Shown: piece by piece, positions 26,871 through 36,694 of the stretch
Layout: each line of letters begins with the position of its first letter
How positions within the stretch are numbered: position 1 is the first letter of the stretch
NCBI GenBank assembly: GCA_913051655.1
Contig: CAJXHI010000005.1
Coordinates: 1-64,000, forward strand
Reading direction: 5' to 3'
Length of the DNA stretch: 64,000 nucleotides
Origin: an uncultured Alphaproteobacteria bacterium
GTDB taxonomy: Bacteria > Pseudomonadota > Alphaproteobacteria > Rhodobacterales > Rhodobacteraceae
The notes under the pieces: generated by a model
Seen by the model: only the letters and a program-made list of their open reading frames with translations
Databases searched by the model: none
Told to the model about the DNA's origin: nothing
Made by a program: the position numbers and the translations under genes

Positions 26871-27491
26871 ATGCCACACGACACAAGCGAGCAGCATCAC
26901 CCGCACAGCCTGTTGCCATCTGATCCGGCTCTGCGTGTTAAGGCGCTCGAAACGCTTCTCGTAAAGAAGGGGCTGATTGACCCAAAGTCGATTGACGAAA
27001 TCATAAATACTTACGAAAATAAAATCGGTCCCCAAAATGGTGCGCGCGTGATTGCAAATGCTTGGGTTGATGCAAATTTTCGGGACGCATTGCTCAAAGA
27101 TGCGACAGCAAGTTTGGCTTCACTCGGGTTAAGTGGCCGTCAGGGTGAACATATTGTAGCAGTGGAAAACACCAAGGCAACGCATAATATGGTGGTTTGC
27201 ACCTTGTGTAGTTGCTACCCTTGGCCTCTTTTGGGCATACCACCATCTTGGTATAAATCCGATGCCTACCGAGCGCGTGCTGTCCGTGAGCCACGTAAGG
27301 TTCTGTCAGAATTTGGTGTTCACTTGCCTGAGGAGATGAACGTGCGTGTTTGGGATTCGACTGCGGAGATCCGATATCTTGTTATTCCAGAAAGACCTGA
27401 GAACACAGCAGGTTGGTCAGAGGAAGAGTTGATAAAAATCGTCAGCAGAGACAGCATGATCGGAACTGCTTTGGTAGTGGTGCCAACATGA
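26871..27491 (+). CDS. nthA: Nitrile hydratase alpha subunit, cobalt type
   Basis: A 206-residue alpha subunit of nitrile hydratase, which hydrates nitriles to amides. The metal-binding claw reads VCTLCSC, with C110, C113, S114 and C115; threonine after the first cysteine marks the Co(III) rather than the Fe(III) class. It continues with YPWPLLGIPPSWYKS and VREPRKVLSEFG as in the family. The start is at 26871, with AAGG eight bases upstream. Its TGA overlaps the beta-subunit ATG (ATGA). The operon runs alpha-beta-accessory. Confidence 0.95.
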   Translation: MPHDTSEQHHPHSLLPSDPALRVKALETLLVKKGLIDPKSIDEIINTYENKIGPQNGARVIANAWVDANFRDALLKDATASLASLGLSGRQGEHIVAVENTKATHNMVVCTLCSCYPWPLLGIPPSWYKSDAYRARAVREPRKVLSEFGVHLPEEMNVRVWDSTAEIRYLVIPERPENTAGWSEEELIKIVSRDSMIGTALVVVPT

Positions 27492-28168
27492 GCCGTATTC
27501 ACGACATGGGTGGGCGTTTTGGTGACGGATTTGTTGCACCTGATTTTGGCAAAGAACCGGTTTTTAAGACAGAATGGCATGGACGTGTCTTGGGCCTTAC
27601 TGTGGCTTCGGGTTTTTTGGGACAATGGACTTTGGATGAGGGGCGTCACCTGCGTGAATGTCTCAGCCCTGTGGATTATTCCAGTTTTTCCTATTATGAA
27701 AAATGGCTGGCTGGTCTGGCCGATATGTTGGTTGCCAAGGGGATTGTGACGCGCGATGAGTTGAAAACACTTTCCCCTGTTGAACCCCCCAAAGACCTGA
27801 GGGAACGGCGCCTGCGTCCTGAAAATGTATTTTCAGCTTTGTCAAAGGGCGGATCAACAGAGCGTGACGCTGGACCCCAGCCAGCGTTTTCTGTTGGGCA
27901 AGATGTCGTGACGCGAAACGCAGCGAATCTCACCATTGATGGCGGGCACACGCGTTTACCGGCCTATGCCTCCGGCAAAAAGGGCACAATATTTGCGCTG
28001 CATGGGAATCATGTTTTTCCAGACGCAAATGCGCATCAAGCCGGCGAAGCCCCAGAGCCGCTTTACACCGTGGCCTTTCACGCTGAAACGCTTTGGCAAC
28101 ATCCCGAAAATCCGGAGGATGTTATTATGCTGGATCTATGGCAAAGTTACCTGTTGCCCGCATCATGA
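27488..28168 (+). CDS. nthB: Nitrile hydratase beta subunit
   Basis: A 226-residue beta subunit beginning SRIHDMGGRFGDG, with the helical region FLGQWTLDEGRHLRECLSP and YYEKWLAGLADMLVAKG. A C-terminal SH3-like barrel contains HTRLPAYASGKKGTIFALHG and YTVAFHAETLW. It completes the alpha-beta enzyme and supplies arginines that contact the metal claw. It overlaps both neighbours by four bases (ATGA at 27488 and at 28165), so translation is coupled. The frame is intact. Confidence 0.94.
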   Translation: MSRIHDMGGRFGDGFVAPDFGKEPVFKTEWHGRVLGLTVASGFLGQWTLDEGRHLRECLSPVDYSSFSYYEKWLAGLADMLVAKGIVTRDELKTLSPVEPPKDLRERRLRPENVFSALSKGGSTERDAGPQPAFSVGQDVVTRNAANLTIDGGHTRLPAYASGKKGTIFALHGNHVFPDANAHQAGEAPEPLYTVAFHAETLWQHPENPEDVIMLDLWQSYLLPAS

Positions 28169-28479
28169 GAACAAAACCTGAGCCCGTTTTTGAACAGCCA
28201 TGGCACGCGGAGCTTTTTGCTTTGACCGTTACCCTCAATGAAGGTGGACATTTTTCTTGGCCGGAATGGGCACAGCGTTTTGGCAGCACCTTAAAATCGC
28301 ACGGTTTGGCAAAGTCGTTGAATGGGGGCGATGATTATTTTCTGGCTTGGCTTGACGCATTGGAAAGCTTTCTCGCTGGACTAGGAGTTGCACAGGTAGA
28401 TGAATTGGATGTCCTAAAATCCGCTTGGATAGAAGCGTATTCATCCACACCTCACGGCGCCCCTGTAAAAATTGACTAA
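28165..28479 (+). CDS. Nitrile hydratase accessory protein (cobalt insertion)
   Basis: A 104-residue protein resembling the N-terminal part of the beta subunit ([20 protein letters not shown], then WPEWAQRFG and [16 protein letters not shown]). It matches the nitrile hydratase activator or accessory family (P14K-like), which delivers cobalt by subunit exchange. It starts with an ATGA overlap on nthB, so it is translated with it. No amidase, aldoxime dehydratase or cobalt transporter gene lies nearby. Confidence 0.88.
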   Translation: MRTKPEPVFEQPWHAELFALTVTLNEGGHFSWPEWAQRFGSTLKSHGLAKSLNGGDDYFLAWLDALESFLAGLGVAQVDELDVLKSAWIEAYSSTPHGAPVKID

Positions 28480-28568
28480 AAAACCAAAGAACTTTTCAGT
28501 TTCAAACTTTCTTCTTCTCAAAGTCTTCGCTATATCAACGCGGGCTTGAGCGAAGTGAAAGGTCCGAA

Positions 28569-29861
28569 ATGGCAAATGTCGTCGTTGTAGGCGCCCAATG
28601 GGGTGACGAAGGAAAAGGAAAGCTGGTCGATTGGCTAAGCGAACGTGCGGATGTGATCGTTCGTTTTCAAGGCGGACACAATGCCGGCCACACTTTGGTC
28701 ATTGATAAAAAAATTTACAAACTGTCGCTGCTGCCCTCTGGCATTGTTCGCGGTGGAAAGCTGTCTGTTATTGGCAATGGGGTGGTTCTTGACCCTTGGC
28801 ATCTTGAGTCAGAAATTGCAAAACTAAGGGGTCAAGGCGTCACTATTTCTTGCGAAAATTTAAGGATTGCTGAAAACACACCGCTCATCCTACCGGTGCA
28901 TTCTGAACTTGATAACGTGCGAGAAAGTCAAAATTCAGTCGTAAAAATCGGTACCACTGGTCGCGGCATTGGTCCTGCCTATGAGGACAAAGTTGGTCGA
29001 CGTGCCATTCGGGTCGCAGACCTAGCCGATGCGAGGACGCTTGAAACCCGAGTTGATCGGCTTTTGGTCCATCACAATACTCTGCGGAAAGGTTTGGGCC
29101 TTGCGGAAGTGGATCGGGGCGCTCTTTTGCAGAAACTGAAAGATATTGCGCCATCGGTTTTGCAATTTGCTGCACCGGTTTGGAAAATTTTGGCCGAAAA
29201 GCAAAAATCTGGCAGTCGTATTCTGTTTGAAGGTGCGCAAGGAAGCCTCTTGGATATTGATTTTGGCACCTATCCCTTTGTGACGTCTTCAAATGTGATT
29301 GCTGGTCAGGCTGCAACAGGTTCCGGTCTTGGACCAGGGGCAATAGATTTCGTACTCGGTATTGTCAAAGCGTATACCACGCGCGTAGGCGAAGGCCCGT
29401 TTCCAACGGAGTTGGATGATGAAGATGGTCAACGGCTTGGCGAAAGGGGCCATGAATTTGGCGTCGTGACCGGGCGTAAACGCCGGTGCGGCTGGTTTGA
29501 TGCCGCACTAGTGCGCCAAACTTGTGCAACTTCTGGTGTGAACGGGATCGCGCTAACGAAACTGGATGTTTTGGATGGATTTAAAACGCTGAAAATCTGC
29601 GTTGGATATGAATTAGATGGCGTCAAGCTTAATTACCTGCCCTTTGCCGCGGATCAGCAGGCGCGATGCGTTCCTATTTATGAAAAGATGGACGGATGGT
29701 CGGAGAGCACAGAGGGCGCACGCAGCTGGGTCGCGCTTCCGGCCAATGCCATTAAATATGTGCGTCGGATTGAAGAATTGATTGAGTGCTCCGTCGCGCT
29801 AGTTTCAACTTCTCCAGATAGAGAAGATACAATTCTTGTCAAAAATCCATTTGCAGATTGA
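28569..29861 (+). CDS. purA: Adenylosuccinate synthetase
   Basis: A 430-residue PurA, which converts IMP and aspartate to adenylosuccinate with GTP. Seen: [20 protein letters not shown] (P-loop and catalytic Asp), [48 protein letters not shown] and [13 protein letters not shown]. Length and motifs are fully canonical. It is followed closely by a DUF2842 gene. Confidence 0.96.
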   Translation: MANVVVVGAQWGDEGKGKLVDWLSERADVIVRFQGGHNAGHTLVIDKKIYKLSLLPSGIVRGGKLSVIGNGVVLDPWHLESEIAKLRGQGVTISCENLRIAENTPLILPVHSELDNVRESQNSVVKIGTTGRGIGPAYEDKVGRRAIRVADLADARTLETRVDRLLVHHNTLRKGLGLAEVDRGALLQKLKDIAPSVLQFAAPVWKILAEKQKSGSRILFEGAQGSLLDIDFGTYPFVTSSNVIAGQAATGSGLGPGAIDFVLGIVKAYTTRVGEGPFPTELDDEDGQRLGERGHEFGVVTGRKRRCGWFDAALVRQTCATSGVNGIALTKLDVLDGFKTLKICVGYELDGVKLNYLPFAADQQARCVPIYEKMDGWSESTEGARSWVALPANAIKYVRRIEELIECSVALVSTSPDREDTILVKNPFAD

Positions 29862-29893
29862 TTTGCTGATACAATTAAACGCGGGGGCCGAAA

Positions 29894-30112
29894 ATGACAT
29901 TGAGCTACAAAGCACGTAGGTGGTGGTCGTTGGCCATTCTTTTGATCGGTCTGCCGATATATGTTGTGGCAAGCATCAGTCTGCTGTCGCTGTTAGAACG
30001 TCCCCCTATTTTGCTAGAGCTATTTACTTACTTGGCTCTAGGAATTCTTTGGGCTCTGCCGTTCAAGTATGTTTTCCGCGGCGTTGGCCAAAAGGATCCA
30101 GATCAAGACTAG
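29894..30112 (+). CDS. DUF2842 family small membrane protein
   Basis: A 72-residue protein with two hydrophobic helices (SLAILLIGLPIYVVASISLL and LFTYLALGILWALPF) joined by a short ERPP turn, and a polar C-terminal tail. It matches the alphaproteobacterial DUF2842 family, of unknown function. The ribosome binding site GGGGG lies upstream of the ATG. It is likely co-transcribed with purA, 32 bases away. Confidence 0.87.
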   Translation: MTLSYKARRWWSLAILLIGLPIYVVASISLLSLLERPPILLELFTYLALGILWALPFKYVFRGVGQKDPDQD

Positions 30113-31488
30113 GTCTGACATAATCGCGATACAAAAGATGACCCTTGAGACTATGGGAAAAAATTAGGTTTGTTGGTCTTAAATGCCAATGTGATAATCA
30201 AATCGATTTATCCTGCTCATTCTGTTTGTTTACGTCAATCGTCTTTCTGATTTCCTGTAAGGTTTAGGAAAATTCTTCTTTGAAGCAAGGGCTTTTCCCG
30301 CTGCAAATAGCTGACAAAGGTCCGCAGCCGTTGCTTGCGAGAAAATTCATCTAGAATTTGCTCGGAACAGTGCCCAAGAATAGGTTAGCGAAAATTTGTT
30401 CATACCTTTTTTATTTTCAGGAAACCGGCCGTCACTACGAGTTTTTGTTCAAGCGAATTCGCGCCAACAGTACAAGCGGAATTGGCAAATTTTTTGAATT
30501 TGTTTCCAAAAGGATCATCCATGCCAGTAACGTTATCCTCTAACTAGACCTGCAACGAAGCCACCAATTGCAGCGGAGGATCGTTGGGAGTTTCGGCATT
30601 TAATTTTTTAATTTAGCCTTTTTTAGGACAGTTTTTTGTTGGTGAGTCTGCTAAACTGTCAGCTTTACTCTCAAAATTTGCGGCCTTTTTAGCCGGCGTC
30701 TCGTCGTCCTTCTCGCTCGAGGTGGTCGTGTGTTTTTCAATTACAGCATCTTCAATGACATTTCTCTGCTGACCGTTCGCTGCTTTTTTAACATCTCCAG
30801 AAGGTGAACAAAGGTTATCAGATTCGTAAATATTTCTCTGAGCCGCCGTACGCTCAGCCTTATCAAAGGCATGCTCAAAAGCGGTTTTCGTAGCTCTGTA
30901 GCTCTTTGCGCCGCGCGCAAACATATTTTTGTAAAAAGCTCTACTCGCGGCGCCGTCTTTGGTGACAAGGTCGATGCGCTCAAGACTACCACCAGTGAGG
31001 GCTGCGTACCTTCTGTTGTATTTTGGGTTGGCTCAATAGTACGATCATCTGGTGAATTTTTATCCAACTTGTGTATAGAATTAGCAGTGTTGTTCAAAAT
31101 AACTTCTGTGCCCGCAGTACAAGCGGAATCGCCAGAATACCCATGCTATAAGGCAAATCGCGCATCGTGTTTGTATCCAGATTCAGTAGTTCTGTCCCTG
31201 AAAATTAATCTTCTTGGGTCCGCTTTTTAGGAATATTCTGCAATGATGCTCATTGTCTCCAACGTATCATCACACTCCTGCAGGGAGCAGGAGAAAGTGC
31301 CATAGGGAAACGTCATAATTTTGTTACTCGCAGCCATCTTTATCCGAACCTTCGAAAGTAATCTGATATAGGTACAAAACGTATGTAGCTAAAAAAGGAA
31401 GGGAACTTTGCTAAAAATGCACGTTGTATAATGGTGTTATTTTGGTGTTATTATGGCGTTGTGCCACATTTGAGAAAAATCTTTTGTA
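30113..31488 (+). other. 1.4-kb stretch without a recognised gene
   Basis: No frame here matches a family I know. The minus strand between about 30613 and 30990 stays open and encodes a lysine-, glutamate- and alanine-rich low-complexity protein without a convincing start. It could be the worn end of a charged-tail protein. Two imperfect copies of a short sequence (CAGTACAAGCGGAAT) lie at 30468 and 31115. A short tandem repeat lies just before thiN. Confidence 0.5.
31432..31464 (+). repeat. Three 11-bp tandem units before thiN
   Basis: TGGTGTTATTT, TGGTGTTATTA and the more diverged TGGCGTTGTGC follow each other directly, ending 24 bases before the thiN start codon. They may be simple slippage products or may affect thiN promoter or leader spacing. 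Confidence 0.55.
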
Positions 31489-32181
31489 ATGGTGAACGTG
31501 ATTATTGATGAAACAAGCCCCATAACATTGGTGGGTGGGGCAAGTTTTGAGCAAAACCTACTGAAAATGGCGCTTGATCGGGCACCAACGTCTGTTGGTG
31601 CTGATGGCGGTGGGGCCGCCTTAGTTGCCTATGGTCAATCACCGCTTGCCATTATTGGTGATATGGATTCGCTTGATCCTCAGCTGGCCGGTGATTTTCC
31701 CAAAGAGCGTTTGCATGTCATTGCAGAACAGAACAGCACCGATTTCGAAAAATGTCTTCAGCGTGTTGAGGCCACCGCCGTTATCGGTGTGGGTTTTTTA
31801 GGTTCGCGTGTGGATCACCAGATGTCGGCACAATCGGTACTGGTTCGGTATGCTCATAAACGTTGTATTCTCCTTGGTGACGAAGATCTTGTTTTTGTAA
31901 TTCCGCCAGAATTTTGTCTGGCTCTTGAACCTGATGTGCGCGTTTCGATCTTTCCAATGGCGCAGGGACAAATTGTTTCGGAGGGTCTTTATTGGCCAAC
32001 CTCGGGACTAGTGTTCGCACCTGCCGGCCAGATCGGCACTTCAAATAAATCAGAAGGACCTATTCGGCTTCTTCCCGATGGGCCTAACATGATTGGCATT
32101 CTTCCTTTACGGTATTTTGACCAGGTTCTTGATGGGCTGCTCGCTGCGCCAAAATGGCCGATTTTAAAGTCTAAGGATTAA
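31489..32181 (+). CDS. thiN: Thiamine diphosphokinase
   Basis: A 230-residue enzyme that pyrophosphorylates thiamine to thiamine diphosphate. The N-terminal catalytic domain shows SVGADGGGAALVAYG, AIIGDMDSLDPQ and the substrate-binding STDFEKCLQ, followed by GFLGSRVDHQMS. The C-terminal beta domain contains SEGLYWPTSGLVF and ends IGILPL. All acidic metal-binding residues are in place. The start is the ATG at 31489; no strong ribosome binding site is seen. It is convergent with sdaA, two bases apart. Confidence 0.92.
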   Translation: MVNVIIDETSPITLVGGASFEQNLLKMALDRAPTSVGADGGGAALVAYGQSPLAIIGDMDSLDPQLAGDFPKERLHVIAEQNSTDFEKCLQRVEATAVIGVGFLGSRVDHQMSAQSVLVRYAHKRCILLGDEDLVFVIPPEFCLALEPDVRVSIFPMAQGQIVSEGLYWPTSGLVFAPAGQIGTSNKSEGPIRLLPDGPNMIGILPLRYFDQVLDGLLAAPKWPILKSKD

Positions 32182-32183
32182 AC

Positions 32184-33557
32184 TTAACAATTTGCGATGT
32201 TAACCGCCAAACCGCCTAGTGAGGTTTCTTTGTACTTATGGCTCATATCTTGACCGGTCTGTCTTAAGGTTTCAATGCAGGCATCCAATGGCACCAAATG
32301 TTCACCATCACCGCGCAGCGCAAGGCTTGCAGCTGAAACCGCCTTAATTGCGCCAAGGCCATTGCGTTCAATGCAAGGGACCTGAACCAACCCTTTGATC
32401 GGATCACACGTCATACCAAGATGGTGTTCCAGCGCAATTTCAGCGGCATTTTCAATTTGTGCTGCACTGCCACCTAGAGCGGCGCCGAGACCTGCGGCGG
32501 CCATAGCACTGGCGCTTCCTACTTCGGCCTGACATCCCGCCTCTGCCCCGCTTATTGAAGCGTTAGATTTTACTAGGCCTCCAATTGCCGCAGCTGTTAA
32601 AAGAAAATCTTCGATTTTTAGGCGTGTAGCGCCTGGGACATGGTCAAGGTAATAGCGCAGAACTGCCGGCAAAACGCCGGCAGCGCCATTTGTAGGTGCG
32701 GTGACGACCTGACCTCCGGCGGCGTTTTCTTCGTTCACAGCCATGGCATACACGCTCATCCAATCATTGATCGTATGGGGTGGTGCAAGATTAAGCCCGC
32801 GTTCGGCTATTAAAGCGTCATGAATACCCTTGGCCCGACGACGCACATTAAGACCACCTGGCAAGATACCATCGCGTTCCAATCCACGATCAATGCAGTC
32901 TGACATCACCTGCCAAATCCGCGCCAGACCGGAACTGAGAGTATTATGTTCGATCTGATTCAATTCATTTTCGCGTTTCATTTGCGCGATAGATTTGCCG
33001 GATGTCTCTGCCATCTGTAGCATTTCCTTCGCTGTTTTGAACGGATAGGGTACACTGCGCATGCTGATTTCTGGTGGAGGTACATCCATTTCCGCTTCGC
33101 TTAAAACAAAACCACCGCCCACCGAATAATATGTTTCCTGCAAGACCGCATCGCCCTGTTCGTCCGTAGCCAGCAAAACCATCCCATTGGCGTGCCGAGG
33201 TAGATTGGGACCAAAATCAAATTGAATGTCAATTTTGGGATCAAATTTCAGTAGCGGAAGACCAGAAACGCCAATCATATCGTTCGCTCTGATCTCTGCA
33301 AGAGCCGCTTCTGCGCGATCATGTGCGTAAGTTTGCGGATCAAAGCCCGCCAATCCAAGGATAGTCGCACGGTCTGTCCCATGGCCCACACCTGTAAAGG
33401 CTAAAGACCCATGCAATCGTGCCTTAACTCCGCCAAAGCGAAAAGGAGAGGCGCGCATTAGTTCCAAAAAACGCGCGGCTGCCACCATCGGCCCCATAGT
33501 ATGGGAAGACGAAGGGCCGATGCCAATCTTAAACATATCAAACACGGATAAAAACAT
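32184..33557 (-). CDS. sdaA: L-serine ammonia-lyase (iron-sulfur)
   Basis: A 457-residue single-chain L-serine dehydratase, which converts serine to pyruvate and ammonia with a [4Fe-4S] cluster. The beta domain begins VFDMFKIGIGPSSSHTMGPM. The alpha domain has APTNGAAGVLPAVLRYYL and cluster cysteines in AEAGCQAEVGSASAMAAAG and CDPIKGLVQVPCIERN. It shares one base with the upstream GST stop (TGATG), so the two are coupled. The frame is intact. Confidence 0.95.
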   Translation of the reverse strand: MFLSVFDMFKIGIGPSSSHTMGPMVAAARFLELMRASPFRFGGVKARLHGSLAFTGVGHGTDRATILGLAGFDPQTYAHDRAEAALAEIRANDMIGVSGLPLLKFDPKIDIQFDFGPNLPRHANGMVLLATDEQGDAVLQETYYSVGGGFVLSEAEMDVPPPEISMRSVPYPFKTAKEMLQMAETSGKSIAQMKRENELNQIEHNTLSSGLARIWQVMSDCIDRGLERDGILPGGLNVRRRAKGIHDALIAERGLNLAPPHTINDWMSVYAMAVNEENAAGGQVVTAPTNGAAGVLPAVLRYYLDHVPGATRLKIEDFLLTAAAIGGLVKSNASISGAEAGCQAEVGSASAMAAAGLGAALGGSAAQIENAAEIALEHHLGMTCDPIKGLVQVPCIERNGLGAIKAVSAASLALRGDGEHLVPLDACIETLRQTGQDMSHKYKETSLGGLAVNIANC

Positions 33558-34261
33558 CAGGGGGCACTGCCTTGGGGCGGGTTGGGACGGGAAGGATTTG
33601 AAAAAATCGCATGTTCCTGCTCTTCAGCACACGCTGCACCCGTGCCTCTTTTGCGTGATTCCATTTTTTGATAAAGTCTTAATGGATTTGGCCGAGTATT
33701 CAAATCAAACCAGTCTGTTTCATCTTTTGATAGGTAGAGGTAGACCCAACGCAGACAAACTTTCATATATATCTGAAAAATATTGAGGATCGAGTTTAGG
33801 CGCCTGCCGTACCTACTGCTGGTTTCTTGATCTATCTGCATAAAAAGAATTGCAAGTGAAATCTTTTGTGCCTCACGCAAGTCTTGCACGGTCTCTTCGG
33901 TAAGTTGTCCGAGGTATGTTTCTGATTGAAACGGCATGCTTAATGCGGGTTGCAGCATGTTTGAAAACCAAAATAGCCAATTCAAGAATGGATCTTTTTC
34001 AGCCTCATCCAACTTAGGTGCAAGTGCCATATGTCGATCCGCAAGCCATAAAAGGATCGACCCTGTTTCAAATAAAACATCCCGCCCTGTTTCAAGCACG
34101 GGAATGTGCTCACTAGGATTTAATTCGAAAAAAGCTCCAGCGCCTAGTGCCTTAATTCTGCGATCAAAGAGCCGTGTGTCAAAGGAAAGGTCAAGCTCCA
34201 AAAGAGCGATGCGGATGATCGCAGAAGCGTTGTCTGGCGCATAATGCAAAACGTAGATCAT
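33557..34261 (-). CDS. Glutathione S-transferase family protein
   Basis: A 234-residue protein with an N-terminal thioredoxin-like GST domain (LHYAPDNASAIIRIALLELD, then EHIPVLETGRDVLFETGSIL with the glutathione-contacting E-T/S pair) and a helical C-terminal domain from about residue 85. The substrate is unknown. It is immediately upstream of and translationally coupled to sdaA, a pairing I recall from other roseobacters. The last 25 residues are Pro/Ser-rich, as is common in this subgroup. Confidence 0.85.
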   Translation of the reverse strand: MIYVLHYAPDNASAIIRIALLELDLSFDTRLFDRRIKALGAGAFFELNPSEHIPVLETGRDVLFETGSILLWLADRHMALAPKLDEAEKDPFLNWLFWFSNMLQPALSMPFQSETYLGQLTEETVQDLREAQKISLAILFMQIDQETSSRYGRRLNSILNIFQIYMKVCLRWVYLYLSKDETDWFDLNTRPNPLRLYQKMESRKRGTGAACAEEQEHAIFSNPSRPNPPQGSAP

Positions 34262-34445
34262 AGCGCGCTTATATAGGTATGATTTGAGAAAGAATTTAGA
34301 AAAACGACAAGTAATTTGAAAATCCTGTCATCCAACGTAAAAAATTGAACGGAATTTCGTTAAAACTCTTGAAATTCCCGCTTTACCGCTCTCGCACACA
34401 TTGAAGTTTTTACCTATAACGACCGAAATGATAGGAGTGTTTGGA

Positions 34446-35228
34446 ATGTCGCAACCACTGTCTGGGGCTGAGCAAGGGAAATTCAGCGCTGCCAAAGCTG
34501 CCACCACCTTTGTCAAAGACGGGATGAAGGTGGGTTTAGGAACGGGAAGTACTGCTGCGTGGCTGGTCAGACATCTTGCAGAAATGGTGCGAAACGACGG
34601 CCTCCGTATTCAAGCAGCAGCAACCTCATTACAGACCGCAACGCTGGCCGGAGAGCTTGGCATCAAAATTCAAAGCTTGGATGAAATTGGTTGGCTCGAT
34701 GTGACCATTGATGGCGCGGATGAGTTTGATGGTCAATTGAATCTGCTCAAAGGTGGCGGTGGTGCTCTACTTCGTGAAAAGATCGTAGCTTTTGCAAGTG
34801 ACCAAATGATCGTTATTGCCGACGTCACTAAAGATGTAGCAAGCTTGGGAAAATTCCCCTTACCTGTTGAAGTGCTTCCGTTTGGAATGCAGTCTTCAGG
34901 TATCCTCATTGAGCGCGCTTTGCTGGACCTCGGTTATCAAACAGCAAAGCCAGTTCTACGAGAGAGAGATGGGTCCGTTTTCGTCACGGATGAAGGCAAT
35001 CATATTTTCGATCTGCACTTGGACACGGTCATAGACCCCGAAATGTTATCACAGACCTTGAATGGCATTCCGGGCGTGGTTGAAAACGGTTTATTTCTGA
35101 ATTTATGTGATACCGTTATTATCGGTTTTGAAGATGGTAGTACCGAGACAAGGCGTTTCGAGGATGGGGCAATGGCAACTTCTCGCGCTGATAATATTGC
35201 AAATTTGTTTTCTAATGTTGGGGACTGA
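34446..35228 (+). CDS. rpiA: Ribose-5-phosphate isomerase A
   Basis: A 260-residue RpiA of the pentose phosphate pathway. The phosphate loop GLGTGSTAAWLVRHL is near residue 32, IDGADEFDGQLNLLKGGGGALLREK near 92, and GNHIFDL towards the end. The start at 34446 follows AGGAG at good spacing; an in-frame frame upstream (from 34401) has none. It is followed two bases later by gor, in one operon. Confidence 0.95.
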   Translation: MSQPLSGAEQGKFSAAKAATTFVKDGMKVGLGTGSTAAWLVRHLAEMVRNDGLRIQAAATSLQTATLAGELGIKIQSLDEIGWLDVTIDGADEFDGQLNLLKGGGGALLREKIVAFASDQMIVIADVTKDVASLGKFPLPVEVLPFGMQSSGILIERALLDLGYQTAKPVLRERDGSVFVTDEGNHIFDLHLDTVIDPEMLSQTLNGIPGVVENGLFLNLCDTVIIGFEDGSTETRRFEDGAMATSRADNIANLFSNVGD

Positions 35229-35230
35229 AA

Positions 35231-36589
35231 GTGAAATTTGATTATGACCTTTTTGTAATCGGCGGTGGCTCTGGCGGTGTACGCGCGGCGCGGATAACCG
35301 CGTCAGAAACAGATGCATGTGTCGCCCTTGCCGAGGAGGACCGCTATGGGGGAACCTGCGTCATTCGTGGATGCGTGCCGAAAAAACTTATGGTTTTTGC
35401 AAGCGAAGTGTCCCATGCAATCCCAGAAGCGCGTTGCTACGGGTGGGATATTAATGAGGCGCGATTTGATTGGGATATATTCCATGGAAAATTGGATGCT
35501 GAACTTGATCGGCTTGAAAATGTCTACCGTAAGCTTTTGGAAGGCTCTGGCGTAACGACTTTTGACCAACGTGCGAGGGTTATTGGTCCGCATACGATCG
35601 AGTTGTCTGATGGACAACAAAAGACCGCACAAAACATTTTGATTGCCGTTGGTGGTTCGCCGGTGTTGCCTCATATTGATGGCATTCAACATGCGCTGAC
35701 CTCAAATGACATGTTCCATTTCAAATCCTTACCAAAATCTATCTTGATTGTCGGGGGCGGATATATTGCCTGCGAATTTGCGGGAATCATGAATGGGCTT
35801 GGCGTGAAAACGACACAGTATTTTCGTGCAGACCAAATACTGCGCGGCTTTGATGATGAAGCGCGCGGCATTATTGCTGATGAAATGGGAAAGCGCGGTA
35901 TTGATCTTCAGGCGGGCATGAATGTTACCAAGATCGAAAAAATACCTGAAGGCGTTAAGGTAACCAATTCGAAGGGCGAAGAATTAGAGGTAGCCGCTAT
36001 AATGTTCGCCACAGGTCGTTCGCCAAATACCAAGGGCCTCATCGCGGATGGTGTAGGTGTAGAGATCGGTACAAAGGGTCAAATCGTCGTAGACGCCTAT
36101 TCCCAGACCAGCGTGCCATCCATTTATGCGCTGGGCGATGTGACGGATCGGGTCAATTTGACGCCCGTGGCAATTTTCGAAGCGATGTGTTTTATTGCGA
36201 CCGTTTTTCGTGGTGTGCCAACACCGGTAGACCATGCACTGATCCCGACGGCGGTATTTACCCAACCTGAAATCGGGACGGTGGGGCTGAGCGAAGAATT
36301 AGCCGCAGCCCGAGAATCTATAGAAGTGTATAGCGCGAAATTTCGTGTTATGCGCCATTCCTTTGCAGGAAAGGAAGATACTTCTCTTCTCAAACTGATC
36401 GTTTCGACGAAAACCCGCAAAATTTTGGGCGCACATCTTATCGCACCTCAAGCGGGTGAAATGATACAGCTTTTGGGAATTGCGATTAAAATGGGCGCCA
36501 CAAAAGAGGATTTGGATTGTACAATGGCGGTGCATCCTACCATCTCAGAAGAACTGGTCACTATGCGCACACCGACGCGTAAGACTTGA
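35231..36589 (+). CDS. gor: Glutathione-disulfide reductase
   Basis: A 452-residue flavoprotein disulfide reductase that regenerates glutathione with NADPH. It has the N-terminal FAD motif FVIGGGSGGVRAARI, the redox-active pair in GGTCVIRGCVPKKL, the NADPH motif ILIVGGGYIACEFAG, the YALGDVTDRVNLTPVAI segment, and the C-terminal His-Glu in MAVHPTISEEL. It starts with GTG two bases after rpiA. Glutathione chemistry recurs in this window (gloA, GST). Confidence 0.94.
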   Translation: MKFDYDLFVIGGGSGGVRAARITASETDACVALAEEDRYGGTCVIRGCVPKKLMVFASEVSHAIPEARCYGWDINEARFDWDIFHGKLDAELDRLENVYRKLLEGSGVTTFDQRARVIGPHTIELSDGQQKTAQNILIAVGGSPVLPHIDGIQHALTSNDMFHFKSLPKSILIVGGGYIACEFAGIMNGLGVKTTQYFRADQILRGFDDEARGIIADEMGKRGIDLQAGMNVTKIEKIPEGVKVTNSKGEELEVAAIMFATGRSPNTKGLIADGVGVEIGTKGQIVVDAYSQTSVPSIYALGDVTDRVNLTPVAIFEAMCFIATVFRGVPTPVDHALIPTAVFTQPEIGTVGLSEELAAARESIEVYSAKFRVMRHSFAGKEDTSLLKLIVSTKTRKILGAHLIAPQAGEMIQLLGIAIKMGATKEDLDCTMAVHPTISEELVTMRTPTRKT

Positions 36590-36694
36590 CTTATGATGAA
36601 CCATGCCCAATTCAAAGATATCAAGAGATCTCTGGATGTTTAACAATTTTAATGGCCAATGCGTTTTTCTGGCCGATGAGGGGAACACGAGTAA

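Noticed and set aside
26871-27491. Iron-type nitrile hydratase
   Set aside because: The claw reads VCTLCSC with Thr, the cobalt signature, not VCSLCSC.
30613-30924. Minus-strand Lys/Glu-rich open frame as a gene
   Set aside because: The reading frame extends upstream of its ATG without a ribosome binding site, the composition is low-complexity, and no family is recognised. Kept only as part of the described eroded stretch.
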